Assembly: GCA_913062745.1 (NCBI GenBank)
Contig: CAJXXJ010000138.1
Location: 1-8,192 of the forward strand
Length of the DNA stretch: 8,192 bases
DNA from: an uncultured Phaeodactylibacter sp.
GTDB taxonomy: Bacteria; Bacteroidota; Bacteroidia; Chitinophagales; Saprospiraceae
Reading direction: 5' to 3'
Below are positions 1 through 6,264 of this stretch, in pieces. The stretch's first letter is position 1. Each line of letters opens with the position of its first letter. A program made the translations under genes and the position numbers. The notes under the pieces are model-generated. The model saw only the letters and a program-made list of their open reading frames with translations. It ran no database searches and was not told where the DNA came from.

Positions 1-2
1 GC

Positions 3-746
3 TCCTTCGCCTCCTACCACCACAAGACCATCGGCGGATACCATGCCGCCAAACTGCAGCGCGCGCAGGATATCATCGACCGCCACCTGGTCAATGGCAA
101 TCAGAAGGTGCTGGATATGCTCAATACCAAATACATCATCTTCGGGCAGCCCGGCCAGGAACAGGTGCAGGTGAACCCGAACGCCAACGGCAACGCCTGG
201 CTGGTGAATGAATTCCAACTGGTAGAATCTGCCAATGCGGAGATCAACGCCCTGGCCGATTTCCAGCCGGATAGCACCGCCATCGTGCATGAAGAATTCC
301 GCGAGTATATCGCAGGCTTCAACCCTACCTGCCAGGGAGAGATACAGCTGACGTCCTACGCGCCCAACAAGCTGACGTACCAAGCAGATGTGGACGGCGA
401 GCAGTTCGCTGTATTCTCAGAAATATGGTACGGCCCTGAAAAAGGCTGGCAGGCCTACATCGACGGCGAGCCGGTTGACCACATCCGGGTCAACTACCTG
501 CTGCGGGGCATGCGGATACCCTCCGGGCAGCACACCATTACCTTTGAGTTTGCGCCGGCTTCCTTTGAGCGCGGTGTATGGGTTTCGCGTATTTTCAGCA
601 GCATTATTTTGCTGGGCCTGATCGGGTACGTAGGCTACAACGGCTATCAGTATGCCCAAAACCCGCCGGCTGAACCGGAGCCCAAGCCCAAAAGCAGCAA
701 AAGGACTGCGCCAAAAGTACGCCCTAAACGCAAAAAGAAATCCTAA
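3..746 (+). CDS. YfhO-family membrane protein, C-terminal part (5' end outside window)
   Basis: The reading frame is open from the left edge (first full codon at position 3) for 247 codons to TAA at 744-746, so this is the 3' end of a longer gene. The opening SFASYHHKTIGGYHAAKLQR and the later WYGPEKGWQAYIDGEPVDH and VNYLLRGMRIPSGQHTI stretches resemble the soluble C-terminal region of YfhO-family proteins, large polytopic GT-C-like membrane proteins. One hydrophobic segment is visible at about 576-640 (VWVSRIFSSIILLGLIGYVG), the expected last membrane helix. It is followed by a Pro/Glu/Lys-rich tail ending in RPKRKKKS, which I expect to be cytoplasmic by the positive-inside rule. In Bacillus, YfhO is linked to glycosylation of cell-envelope polymers; the role in Bacteroidota is not settled, so transfer or modification of a lipid-linked sugar is inference. 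The next gene's ATG touches this stop codon, which suggests co-transcription. The family call is fairly secure; the function is not. Confidence 0.82.
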   Translation, partial: SFASYHHKTIGGYHAAKLQRAQDIIDRHLVNGNQKVLDMLNTKYIIFGQPGQEQVQVNPNANGNAWLVNEFQLVESANAEINALADFQPDSTAIVHEEFREYIAGFNPTCQGEIQLTSYAPNKLTYQADVDGEQFAVFSEIWYGPEKGWQAYIDGEPVDHIRVNYLLRGMRIPSGQHTITFEFAPASFERGVWVSRIFSSIILLGLIGYVGYNGYQYAQNPPAEPEPKPKSSKRTAPKVRPKRKKKS

Positions 747-1844
747 ATGCCCACCGATGGCCCTACATCCGTTGTAGTGCCCTACCGCTTTGTGCCGCCG
801 AAGAATGGCGGGCACAAAGCGGCTTTCGGGCTCTGCCGGTTTTTGGCAAAACAACAAAGCGTACACGCCATATCTACCCCGGACAACCTGCCGGAGGATG
901 CGCCCTTTACCCTTGCCCCGCTGTTGGAAAAAGCAGTATGGCGTTACCTCAGCCTGCCCGCTATGCGGCGTATGTACCGCTATTTCCGCCGGGAAGACAT
1001 ACGGCACTGCATCGCTTTCCAGCCTTTCATTGCCCTGTTGCTCTACCCGGTTTGCCGGCAGCTGGATATCCGTTTGTCTATCTACGTGCAAAACCTGGAG
1101 TACCAGCGCTTCCGGAGCATGGGCAAGCCCTGGTGGCGCATCGTCTTCGCCGTCGAGTGGCTGGCTTTCCGGATGGCGGATCACCTGTATTTTATCAGCC
1201 CGGATGAGGTATTGCCCGGGCAACAGGCATTCGGCATCGCCCCGGAAAAGTGCAGCGTGCTCCCTTACGGAACCCCCTACTCCACCCAGCCCGCCCGGGA
1301 ACCTGCCCGGGTGGAAGTGCGCAAACGGCATGGCTATGCTGAAGAGGAGTGCCTGATTATTTTCTTCGGGCCGCAAACCTATCAGCCCAACCTGGAGGCC
1401 GTGCTCCGCATCGTAGAGCATATCGAGCCGGCTTTACGCAAAATTGCTGATTTCCCCTACCGTTTTCTCATCTGCGGCGGCGGGCTGCCAGAGCGCTACA
1501 ATCGCTTTCGCGAAAACGAGCGGGTCGACTACCTGGGCTACGTGGAGGACATCGATACTTACGTCAAAGCCTGCGACCTGATGGCCAACCCGGTGAATTC
1601 GGGCGGCGGCGTAAAAACTAAACTGGTAGAAGCCATCGCGCTGGGCACGACCGTGGTCTCCAGCTATACCGGTGCGCTGGGCGTAGAGCCTGATGCCTGC
1701 GGCCCCAAGCTTATCCGCACTGCCGATGAGGATTATACTGCGTATGCACAGGCACTGAAGCTGGCTTTCGCCGAAAGGCATACCCCTACCCCGCCTTCCT
1801 TCTACGAGCAGTACTACTGGGGGGCAATCGTGAAGCGGGTTTAG
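747..1844 (+). CDS. GT4-type glycosyltransferase (GT-B fold)
   Basis: This 365-residue protein probably transfers a sugar from a nucleotide-sugar donor onto a growing lipid-linked glycan at the cytoplasmic face of the membrane. The N-terminal Rossmann half has a Gly-containing loop near residues 18-23 (PKNGGH), which in GT-B enzymes lies near the acceptor/donor cleft. The C-terminal half has the expected order: [16 protein letters not shown] (204-219), LICGGG (241-246), [11 protein letters not shown] (260-270), and [15 protein letters not shown] (286-300), the usual nucleotide-sugar binding and EX7E-like region. The length is normal for the family. No signal peptide or clear membrane segment is seen, so peripheral membrane association is likely. 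The ATG at 747-749 directly follows the TAA of the YfhO-like gene, with an A-rich stretch upstream and no Shine-Dalgarno, so the start is well fixed. Donor and acceptor cannot be read from sequence. A cyclophilin gene with its own promoter-like box follows. Confidence 0.85.
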   Translation: MPTDGPTSVVVPYRFVPPKNGGHKAAFGLCRFLAKQQSVHAISTPDNLPEDAPFTLAPLLEKAVWRYLSLPAMRRMYRYFRREDIRHCIAFQPFIALLLYPVCRQLDIRLSIYVQNLEYQRFRSMGKPWWRIVFAVEWLAFRMADHLYFISPDEVLPGQQAFGIAPEKCSVLPYGTPYSTQPAREPARVEVRKRHGYAEEECLIIFFGPQTYQPNLEAVLRIVEHIEPALRKIADFPYRFLICGGGLPERYNRFRENERVDYLGYVEDIDTYVKACDLMANPVNSGGGVKTKLVEAIALGTTVVSSYTGALGVEPDACGPKLIRTADEDYTAYAQALKLAFAERHTPTPPSFYEQYYWGAIVKRV

Positions 1845-1855
1845 CGCAAAAATCT

Positions 1856-1863
1856 TACCTTTG
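1856..1863 (+). promoter_or_regulatory. Bacteroidota-type -7 promoter box for the cyclophilin unit
   Basis: TACCTTTG matches the Bacteroidota sigma-A -7 consensus TAnnTTTG at every fixed position. It lies 12 bases after the preceding stop codon and 27 bases before the GTG chosen as the cyclophilin start. A transcript beginning about 7 bases after the box would have a leader of roughly 20 bases rich in A. I could not find a convincing -33 TTTG at the normal distance, so the call is moderate. It probably drives 1891-3974. Confidence 0.5.
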
Positions 1864-1890
1864 CGACTTCATAAAAAAAATCACAAGACC

Positions 1891-2334
1891 GTGACTAAAG
1901 CAGAAATTAAAACCGAAAAGGGGACCATGATGGTCGAGTTCTTCGATCAGGACGCCCCCAATACCGTAGCCAATTTTGTAAAACTGTCCAAGGAAGGCTT
2001 CTACGATGGCCTGACCTTCCATCGGGTGATTCCGGAATTTGTCATTCAGGGCGGATGCCCCAATGGCGATGGCCGCGGCGGCCCCGGCTATACTATCGAC
2101 TGTGAGCTGGACGGCGACAATCAGTTCCACGACCGCGGTGTACTGTCTATGGCCCACGCAGGCCGCAACACCGGCGGGTCTCAGTTCTTCATTTGCCACA
2201 GCCGCAAAAATACCGCCCACCTGGACCGCAACCACACCTGCTTCGGCAAAGTAGTGGAAGGCCTGGACGTTATCGACGAGATTCAGATGGGCGATAAGAT
2301 CAACAAAGTTGTCATTCACGAAGAGGAAGCCTAA
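1891..2334 (+). CDS. Cyclophilin-type peptidyl-prolyl cis-trans isomerase, cytoplasmic
   Basis: This is a single-domain cyclophilin of 147 residues that catalyses cis-trans isomerisation of Xaa-Pro bonds as a folding helper. The family core is unmistakable: [12 protein letters not shown] (21-32), [16 protein letters not shown] (40-55) with the catalytic Arg at 45, Phe50 and Gln53, then GGSQFFI (95-101), and [12 protein letters not shown] near the C-terminus. At the place of human CypA Trp121 there is His110 (HLDRNH, 110-115). There is no signal peptide, so it should be cytoplasmic. I chose GTG at 1891 over the upstream in-frame TTG at 1861. The TTG forms part of a perfect -7 promoter box, and the GTG gives [18 protein letters not shown], a standard short cyclophilin N-terminus. 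A Bacteroidota-style A-rich tract precedes the GTG. The FkbM gene starts 3 bases after the stop, which suggests an operon. Substrates are unknown; its place in a glycan locus may be incidental. Confidence 0.9.
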   Translation: MTKAEIKTEKGTMMVEFFDQDAPNTVANFVKLSKEGFYDGLTFHRVIPEFVIQGGCPNGDGRGGPGYTIDCELDGDNQFHDRGVLSMAHAGRNTGGSQFFICHSRKNTAHLDRNHTCFGKVVEGLDVIDEIQMGDKINKVVIHEEEA

Positions 2335-2337
2335 CTT

Positions 2338-3117
2338 ATGAATATCCTGCAACGCATCCTTCAATCCAAAACACTGGAGCGCAGCAAGCGCTTCGTCGGA
2401 AAGCAGTCGGGCCTCTACCTGAAGCTGAAGCGCTTCACGCCTTCTGCCAGCGAAGACTTGCGTACGGCTATGCTCTGCAAACATATGGGGATTACCCATG
2501 TGGTAGACATCGGTGCCAATACCGGGCAGTTTGCCGAGTCGCTCTACGATTTTGGGTTTCAGGGCCGGGTCCTCTCCTTTGAGCCCGTGGAAGCTGCGCG
2601 GCAGGAACTGTTGCAGCGCTCCGCCGCTTACCCGCTCTGGGAAGTGGCAGAGCGCTGCGCTATCGGCGATCAGGACGGCAGCATCACCATGAATGTATCA
2701 GACGATACGGTGTTCAGCTCCGCCCTGCCGATCAAAGACTCTTACGTTTCGCACAATCAAAAATCCCGTATCGTACGGCAGGAAGAAGTGCCGGCCTACC
2801 GCATCGACAGTATCCTGCCGCGCTATATTGAAGACCTGGAAGCCGCCCGCCTGCTCCTCAAGATTGACACGCAGGGCTTCGAAAAGCAAGTCATCGACGG
2901 TGCCCCGGAAACACTGGGCCGAGCGATTGGGCTGAAGATTGAAATCCCGCTGTACGCCATCTACGAAAACACGGAATTTCAGTTTTACGACATCATGGAC
3001 CTGGCCCGTTCGCAGGGCTTCCAGCCGTACAGCTTCCACGTCGAGGGCGTAGACCTGAATACCGGCCGCGTCAATACCATTGATGGCCTCTTCTTCCGTG
3101 AATCCGGCAAATCATGA
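2338..3117 (+). CDS. FkbM-family SAM-dependent methyltransferase
   Basis: This 259-residue class I methyltransferase of the FkbM type is likely to O-methylate a sugar of the surface glycan using S-adenosylmethionine. SAM-binding motif I is HVVDIGANTGQFAESL (54-69), followed by the acidic motif RVLSFEPVEAAR (77-88) that binds the SAM ribose. The FkbM hallmark LLLKIDTQGFEKQVIDGA lies at about 172-189, and GLFFRE is close to the end, as usual in this family. The first 45 or so residues are basic and helical-looking (LKLKRF) with no clear membrane segment. The ATG follows the cyclophilin TAA by three bases, and the purine-rich GAGGAAG just upstream could help ribosome loading but also encodes the end of the cyclophilin. 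The stop overlaps the next start as ATGA, so translational coupling to the GT2 gene is likely. The family is well supported; the methylated position and sugar are not known. Confidence 0.88.
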   Translation: MNILQRILQSKTLERSKRFVGKQSGLYLKLKRFTPSASEDLRTAMLCKHMGITHVVDIGANTGQFAESLYDFGFQGRVLSFEPVEAARQELLQRSAAYPLWEVAERCAIGDQDGSITMNVSDDTVFSSALPIKDSYVSHNQKSRIVRQEEVPAYRIDSILPRYIEDLEAARLLLKIDTQGFEKQVIDGAPETLGRAIGLKIEIPLYAIYENTEFQFYDIMDLARSQGFQPYSFHVEGVDLNTGRVNTIDGLFFRESGKS

Positions 3118-3974
3118 AGTATGTGATCGTCATGCCCGCCTACAACGAGGAGGGATTTATTGGACGGGCCATAGAATCCATTGCGGCGCAAACCCTGCTC
3201 CCCCGCCGCCTGCTCATCGTCAATGATGGCTCCACCGACGGCACCCGCGCTTTGGTAGAGCAGTATCAGGCACACTACCCATGGATTCAGCTGGTCAACA
3301 ACGATAAGAAAGAAAAACGGGCGGCTGGCTCTAAAGTAGTCCGCGCTTTTTACCTTGGTTATCAGGCCATTCAGGAGGAGTATGACTTCCTCGTCAAGCT
3401 TGATGCCGACCTTACGCTGCCCAGGCACTACTTCCAGCGCATGGCTGAACTTTTTGCGGAAGACCCGAAACTGGGCATAGCCGGCGGCACCATCGCTATA
3501 GAAGAAAATGGAAAATGGGTGTACGAGAACTTTTCGGATATCGACCACGTCAAAGGCGCTTTCAAATCCTACCGCCGCGCCTGCTTTGAGCAAATCGGCG
3601 GGCTGCGGGCCTCCATTGGCTGGGATACGGCCGATGAGCTGCTGGCGCGCTACCACGGCTGGTCCGTTAAGGTGGACCCCAGCCTGCAGGTACGCCACTA
3701 CCGGGTGCTGGGCGCTGAGACCGGCTCCGTCAGGATACGGGTAAAAGTGGGCAACGGCATGTACCGCCTGCGCTACGGTTTTCTCATCACTCTGATCAGT
3801 GCTGCTAAAGCCGGCTACCTAAACAAACCCTACGGGCTCACCGGGCTGGCGGTTATGTGGGGCTGGCTGCAGTCGCTGCTGCGCCGCGATGAGTATATCG
3901 TCACTGCGGAGGAAGGGGCGTTTATCCGTAAGTTCCGGCGGGAGCGGATGCTGGGGAAGTTGCGGGGGCGTTAA
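3114..3974 (+). CDS. GT2-family glycosyltransferase (GT-A fold)
   Basis: This 286-residue GT-A enzyme should transfer a sugar from a nucleotide-sugar donor to a lipid-linked glycan acceptor. The GT2 signature is clear: VIVMPAYNEEGFIGRAI (4-20), LLIVNDGSTDGT (33-44) for nucleotide binding, and the metal-binding DxD as Asp97-Ala-Asp99 in VKLDADLTLP. VKGAFKSYRRACFEQIGGL (146-164) and GWDTADE (169-175) then occupy the acceptor and catalytic-base region, with the ED-type acid motif read here as DE. A mildly hydrophobic C-terminal region (FLITLISAAKAGYL and LAVMWGWLQSLL) may touch the membrane but does not look like strong transmembrane helices. The ATG at 3114 overlaps the FkbM stop by 4 bases, implying coupled translation, so the two may act on the same glycan. 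Its TAA is shared in the palindrome TTAA with the convergent gene's stop, and no terminator hairpin lies between them. The specific sugar is unknown. Confidence 0.9.
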   Translation: MKYVIVMPAYNEEGFIGRAIESIAAQTLLPRRLLIVNDGSTDGTRALVEQYQAHYPWIQLVNNDKKEKRAAGSKVVRAFYLGYQAIQEEYDFLVKLDADLTLPRHYFQRMAELFAEDPKLGIAGGTIAIEENGKWVYENFSDIDHVKGAFKSYRRACFEQIGGLRASIGWDTADELLARYHGWSVKVDPSLQVRHYRVLGAETGSVRIRVKVGNGMYRLRYGFLITLISAAKAGYLNKPYGLTGLAVMWGWLQSLLRRDEYIVTAEEGAFIRKFRRERMLGKLRGR

Positions 3975-5215
3975 CCTTCGAGCCACTTCAGCAGCTCATC
4001 TGTCAAACGGTTATAGTTATAAGCTTCGTAAGCCTGATGGCCTGATTGGCCTGTTACAAAATCTTCCGCTGCCTGCTCCAGTGCTTTGCATACGGCATCA
4101 GGGTCGAAGCCCACGCTGTACTGTCCTTCCTGCTGCAGTATATCGGACAGGGAGCCCTCTGGCGAAATGCCGAATATCCGCAGCCCAAGCCCCATATAAT
4201 CGAAAGTCTTTGCCAGAATGATGTTGCGGTGCGTTGGAGCATTGAGCGCCAGGCCGAAGGGAAATTTGCGCAGCGCCTCAAATAGTTGCCGGGGAGGGAC
4301 CGGGCCGTGGTAGACCAGCTTTTTATCGTAAATGGCCTGCAAGTCCGGAGTAAGCCCGGGCGGATGAAAGTCGTTTCCGAAAAAATGCAGCTGCAGCTCA
4401 TCCCGCACCAGCGGATGTTCCGAACGGGAGATGCCTTCCAGCAGTACTTTGAGGGCCTCTGACCGCCCCCCGAATAAAGCACCGGCATGCACCATGCGGA
4501 ACGAAGCAGGCCCGGCAGCCGGTAATTCCCGAAAGTCATCCTCGTCGTAACCATTACGCAGTACGCCGAGCCGCGCCCGGTGATCCGGATATGCTTCGGC
4601 GTAAGCCTCTTTCATACGCCGCGTGGTAAAGAGCGCGACATCTGCATGCAACAACGCCTGTTGTTCCGTACGTTGCGCCTCTTTTTTGCGGAAGCGTTGG
4701 AAAGCCGTCTCCTCCGGCAGCCGGAAGCTCCAGGGGTCCCGAAAATCGAGCAGCAAGCGAATGCCGGGTAGGCGCTGCTTCAGGCGGGCAGCCTGCCCCA
4801 TTACGGTAAAGGGTGCTCCGGTGACGATCACGTGCCTGATGTTTTCTTTTTCTATCAACTGCCTGGCCACAGGGAGCCAGGCGCCCCCCCAGCGTTGGGC
4901 CTTATCCAGATAATACAGCGTGTGCGAAAGGAGGCGGTCCAGCAATTTGACATCCCAGCTGCGCCGGGGCCGCTGCAGGTAGGATAAGTAGCGGGGGGCC
5001 AGATGGTGAATCTCTATATTAGGGTCATGCTCTACATCCCGGCACCAGTTCACTTTATCGCGGTAGGGATAGCGGGCGCAAAGTACGCTGACCCTGATGC
5101 CCCGCCCGGAAAGGTATTTTGCAAATTTTGACCAACGGCGGGTGCCGATCTGGCCTTTCGGGCAAAACTGATAGGCGATGAGTAATACGTGCTTTGGTTG
5201 GGACTGCTGCTGCAT
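3971..5215 (-). CDS. GT4-like glycosyltransferase (GT-B fold)
   Basis: This 414-residue glycosyltransferase is of the group usually annotated as GT4 or glycosyl transferase group 1 in Bacteroidota glycan loci. The N-terminus has HVLLIAYQFCPKGQIGTRRW (9-28), the first Rossmann strand plus a Gly-rich loop, then HVIVTGAPFTVMG (128-140) and the conserved-looking LLLDFRDPW (154-162). The linker and C-terminal domain show VLRNGYDEDDF (218-228), MVHAGALFGGR (241-251), LVYHGPVPPRQLFEAL (300-315) and ILAKTFDYMGLGLRIFGISP (333-352), the expected donor-binding order. An in-frame ATG at 5278 would add 21 residues, but the frame there overlaps two promoters. The ATG at 5215 places MQQQSQPKHVLL at the start and sits 4 bases after a perfect -7 box, which fits a leaderless or nearly leaderless mRNA. 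No transmembrane helix is evident. Substrates cannot be told from sequence. Confidence 0.86.
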   Translation of the reverse strand: MQQQSQPKHVLLIAYQFCPKGQIGTRRWSKFAKYLSGRGIRVSVLCARYPYRDKVNWCRDVEHDPNIEIHHLAPRYLSYLQRPRRSWDVKLLDRLLSHTLYYLDKAQRWGGAWLPVARQLIEKENIRHVIVTGAPFTVMGQAARLKQRLPGIRLLLDFRDPWSFRLPEETAFQRFRKKEAQRTEQQALLHADVALFTTRRMKEAYAEAYPDHRARLGVLRNGYDEDDFRELPAAGPASFRMVHAGALFGGRSEALKVLLEGISRSEHPLVRDELQLHFFGNDFHPPGLTPDLQAIYDKKLVYHGPVPPRQLFEALRKFPFGLALNAPTHRNIILAKTFDYMGLGLRIFGISPEGSLSDILQQEGQYSVGFDPDAVCKALEQAAEDFVTGQSGHQAYEAYNYNRLTDELLKWLEG

Positions 5216-5219
5216 GCGC

Positions 5220-5248
5220 CAAATATAGGCCTTTTGAAACAACCCAAA
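5220..5248 (-). promoter_or_regulatory. Bacteroidota-type promoter for the minus-strand GT4-like gene
   Basis: Read on the minus strand, TTTG (5248-5245) is separated by 17 bases from TATATTTG (5227-5220), a full match to TAnnTTTG. The ATG at 5215 follows only 4 bases after the box, so transcription would start at or next to the start codon. The promoter overlaps the one pointing the other way. Confidence 0.55.
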
Positions 5249-5262
5249 TAATCCTAATTTTG
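5233..5262 (+). promoter_or_regulatory. Bacteroidota-type promoter for the zinc-ribbon methyltransferase gene
   Basis: TTTG at 5233-5236 and TAATTTTG at 5255-5262 are separated by 18 bases, which fits the -33/-7 arrangement with the TAnnTTTG consensus. Transcription would begin around 5269, leaving a leader of about a dozen bases before the ATG at 5281. The -33 half overlaps the divergent minus-strand promoter. Confidence 0.6.
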
Positions 5263-5280
5263 CCGCAAATCGTATCATTT

Positions 5281-6264
5281 ATGCAAGCACATCCCCGCTG
5301 CCCGATCTGCAAGTCCGACTCCACCTCCGTCCTGAAGACGCATACTTTTGTCCCGCAGCCTGTCCACCTTTTGCCGGAAGGCGAACTGCCCGCACAGTGG
5401 AGCCCGCAGGAGGAGCGCCTCTGGGTGTTTTTCTAAATAGCCCGCAGCAGCGCAGCGGTGGAAGTCCGTATCCGGGAGTGCGGGGCGTGTGGTTTTCTGT
5501 ACAGCGACCCGCGCATGGATGAAGAGGATATACAAGTGAAATACGAGACGCTGACCAAATTGGGCTACGACAAGCAGCGCCATAGCAGCAGCCCGGCTAA
5601 AAAGCGGTCCGAACGGCAGCAGCGGGTACTGGAACTGTTCTCCGGCTTGCGGAACCCACAAGACAAACCGCAGCGGGTGCTCGACTACGGTGGAGCGGAA
5701 GGGCATCTGCTTGTGCCGTTCATTGAGCAGGGCCAGGAAGGCTACCTGCTGGATTTCATACAGTACCCACAGTCTGACCCGCGCATTCAGTACCTGGGCA
5801 AAGACCTGAGCGCACTGGCTGAAGGGCAACAGTTTGACCTTATCCTGCTTTTGCATACGCTGGAGCATGTGGTCGACCCTGTAGGGCTCATTCGCGATCT
5901 GAAGCAACACCTCGCACCGGACGGCCTGCTGTACATAGAGGTTCCACTAGGTGCCTGGCTGGAGTGGGAATTCCTGCGCGAACCGGTCACCCACCTCAAT
6001 TTCTTCTCTGAACAGTCTTTGTTCCAGGCTGTGAAGGAAGCAGGCCTTGACGTGGAGCTGCTACAGAGCAACTGGCAATGGGTCACCCACAGCCAGGAAG
6101 CTTGTATCAACATCGTAGGTAAAAACGGGAAAGTGGCGTCCGAGCCCACTTACCGGACGACGCGGCAGCAGCGGCAAAGCTTTCATGCCCTGCAGGGCGC
6201 GCTGAAAGCCAATGCCCGGTACTACGGCAAACAGATGGTGAAAAGTGCGCTAGGCCTTGCTTAA
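5281..6264 (+). pseudogene. Zinc-ribbon SAM-dependent methyltransferase interrupted by an in-frame TAA
   Basis: One frame runs from ATG 5281 to TAA 6262-6264 (327 codon positions) with a single internal TAA at codon 52 (5434-5436). The first 51 codons carry Cys7 and Cys10 in RCPICKS. Just after the stop, in the same frame, come Cys67 and Cys70 in ECGACGFLYSDPR. These are the two halves of the N-terminal zinc ribbon typical of a class of small-molecule and sugar methyltransferases (CPxC ... CxxCG). Downstream are motif I RVLDYGGAEG (132-141), LLHTLEHVVDP (190-200) and THLNFFSEQSL (237-247), as in Methyltransf_23-like proteins. No indel is needed to join the parts, and the seven codons between the stop and the GTG are open, so a single recent nonsense change or a sequence error explains it best. 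The homologous residue at codon 52 would settle this. A strong promoter-like element lies just upstream. If real, the zinc ribbon is split and activity is doubtful. Confidence 0.72.
5458..6264 (+). CDS. Downstream open frame of the split gene: SAM methyltransferase domain
   Basis: This is the part of the interrupted gene that could still be translated, 268 residues if started at GTG 5458; an ATG at 5515 is a later alternative. It keeps the second Cys pair (residues 8 and 11), the SAM-binding glycine loop DYGGAEG (76-82), the post-I region GYLLDFIQ (95-102), LLLHTLEHVVDP (130-141) and LAPDGLLYIEVPL (152-164). The full Rossmann-type methyltransferase domain is therefore intact and shows no decay. 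Translation would have to reinitiate about 20 bases after the TAA, since no separate promoter or Shine-Dalgarno is visible. The 3' end overlaps the convergent gene by 15 bases. The likely role is methylation of a sugar or nucleotide-sugar in the glycan pathway, which is inference from the neighbourhood. Confidence 0.6.
   Translation: MEVRIRECGACGFLYSDPRMDEEDIQVKYETLTKLGYDKQRHSSSPAKKRSERQQRVLELFSGLRNPQDKPQRVLDYGGAEGHLLVPFIEQGQEGYLLDFIQYPQSDPRIQYLGKDLSALAEGQQFDLILLLHTLEHVVDPVGLIRDLKQHLAPDGLLYIEVPLGAWLEWEFLREPVTHLNFFSEQSLFQAVKEAGLDVELLQSNWQWVTHSQEACINIVGKNGKVASEPTYRTTRQQRQSFHALQGALKANARYYGKQMVKSALGLA

Noticed and set aside
417..1421. Long minus-strand open frame (334 codons) over the YfhO-like and GT4 genes
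   Set aside because: It lies antisense to two well-supported genes, has no recognisable domain, and its composition is that of a reverse-frame shadow caused by GC-rich third codon positions.
1861..1890. TTG at 1861 as cyclophilin start
   Set aside because: The TTG is the end of the TACCTTTG promoter box, so it would lie upstream of the transcript start; the added residues ([10 protein letters not shown]) do not match cyclophilin N-termini.
1855..2499. Minus-strand open frame (214 codons) over the cyclophilin and FkbM start
   Set aside because: It is antisense to unmistakable cyclophilin motifs and spans a promoter and a gene junction; no family features are seen.
2985..3698. Minus-strand open frame (237 codons) over FkbM and GT2
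   Set aside because: It is antisense to the GT2 catalytic motifs and has no independent support.
3940..4000. Rho-independent terminator between the convergent genes at 3971-3974
   Set aside because: I found no GC-rich hairpin followed by a T run; the region is coding on both sides of the shared stop.
5216..5278. N-terminal extension of the minus-strand GT4-like protein from ATG 5278
   Set aside because: The extension covers both divergent promoters, and the downstream ATG at 5215 gives the standard start of the fold.
5429..5440. Frameshift at the TTTTT run as the cause of the interruption at 5434
   Set aside because: The sequence before and after the stop is in the same frame and both sides carry expected motifs, so a single indel would break rather than restore the gene. 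A substitution is simpler.
5275..5910. Minus-strand open frame (211 codons) over the zinc-ribbon methyltransferase
   Set aside because: It is antisense to conserved Cys pairs and the SAM loop. It spans the in-frame TAA, but its translation resembles no protein family I know.
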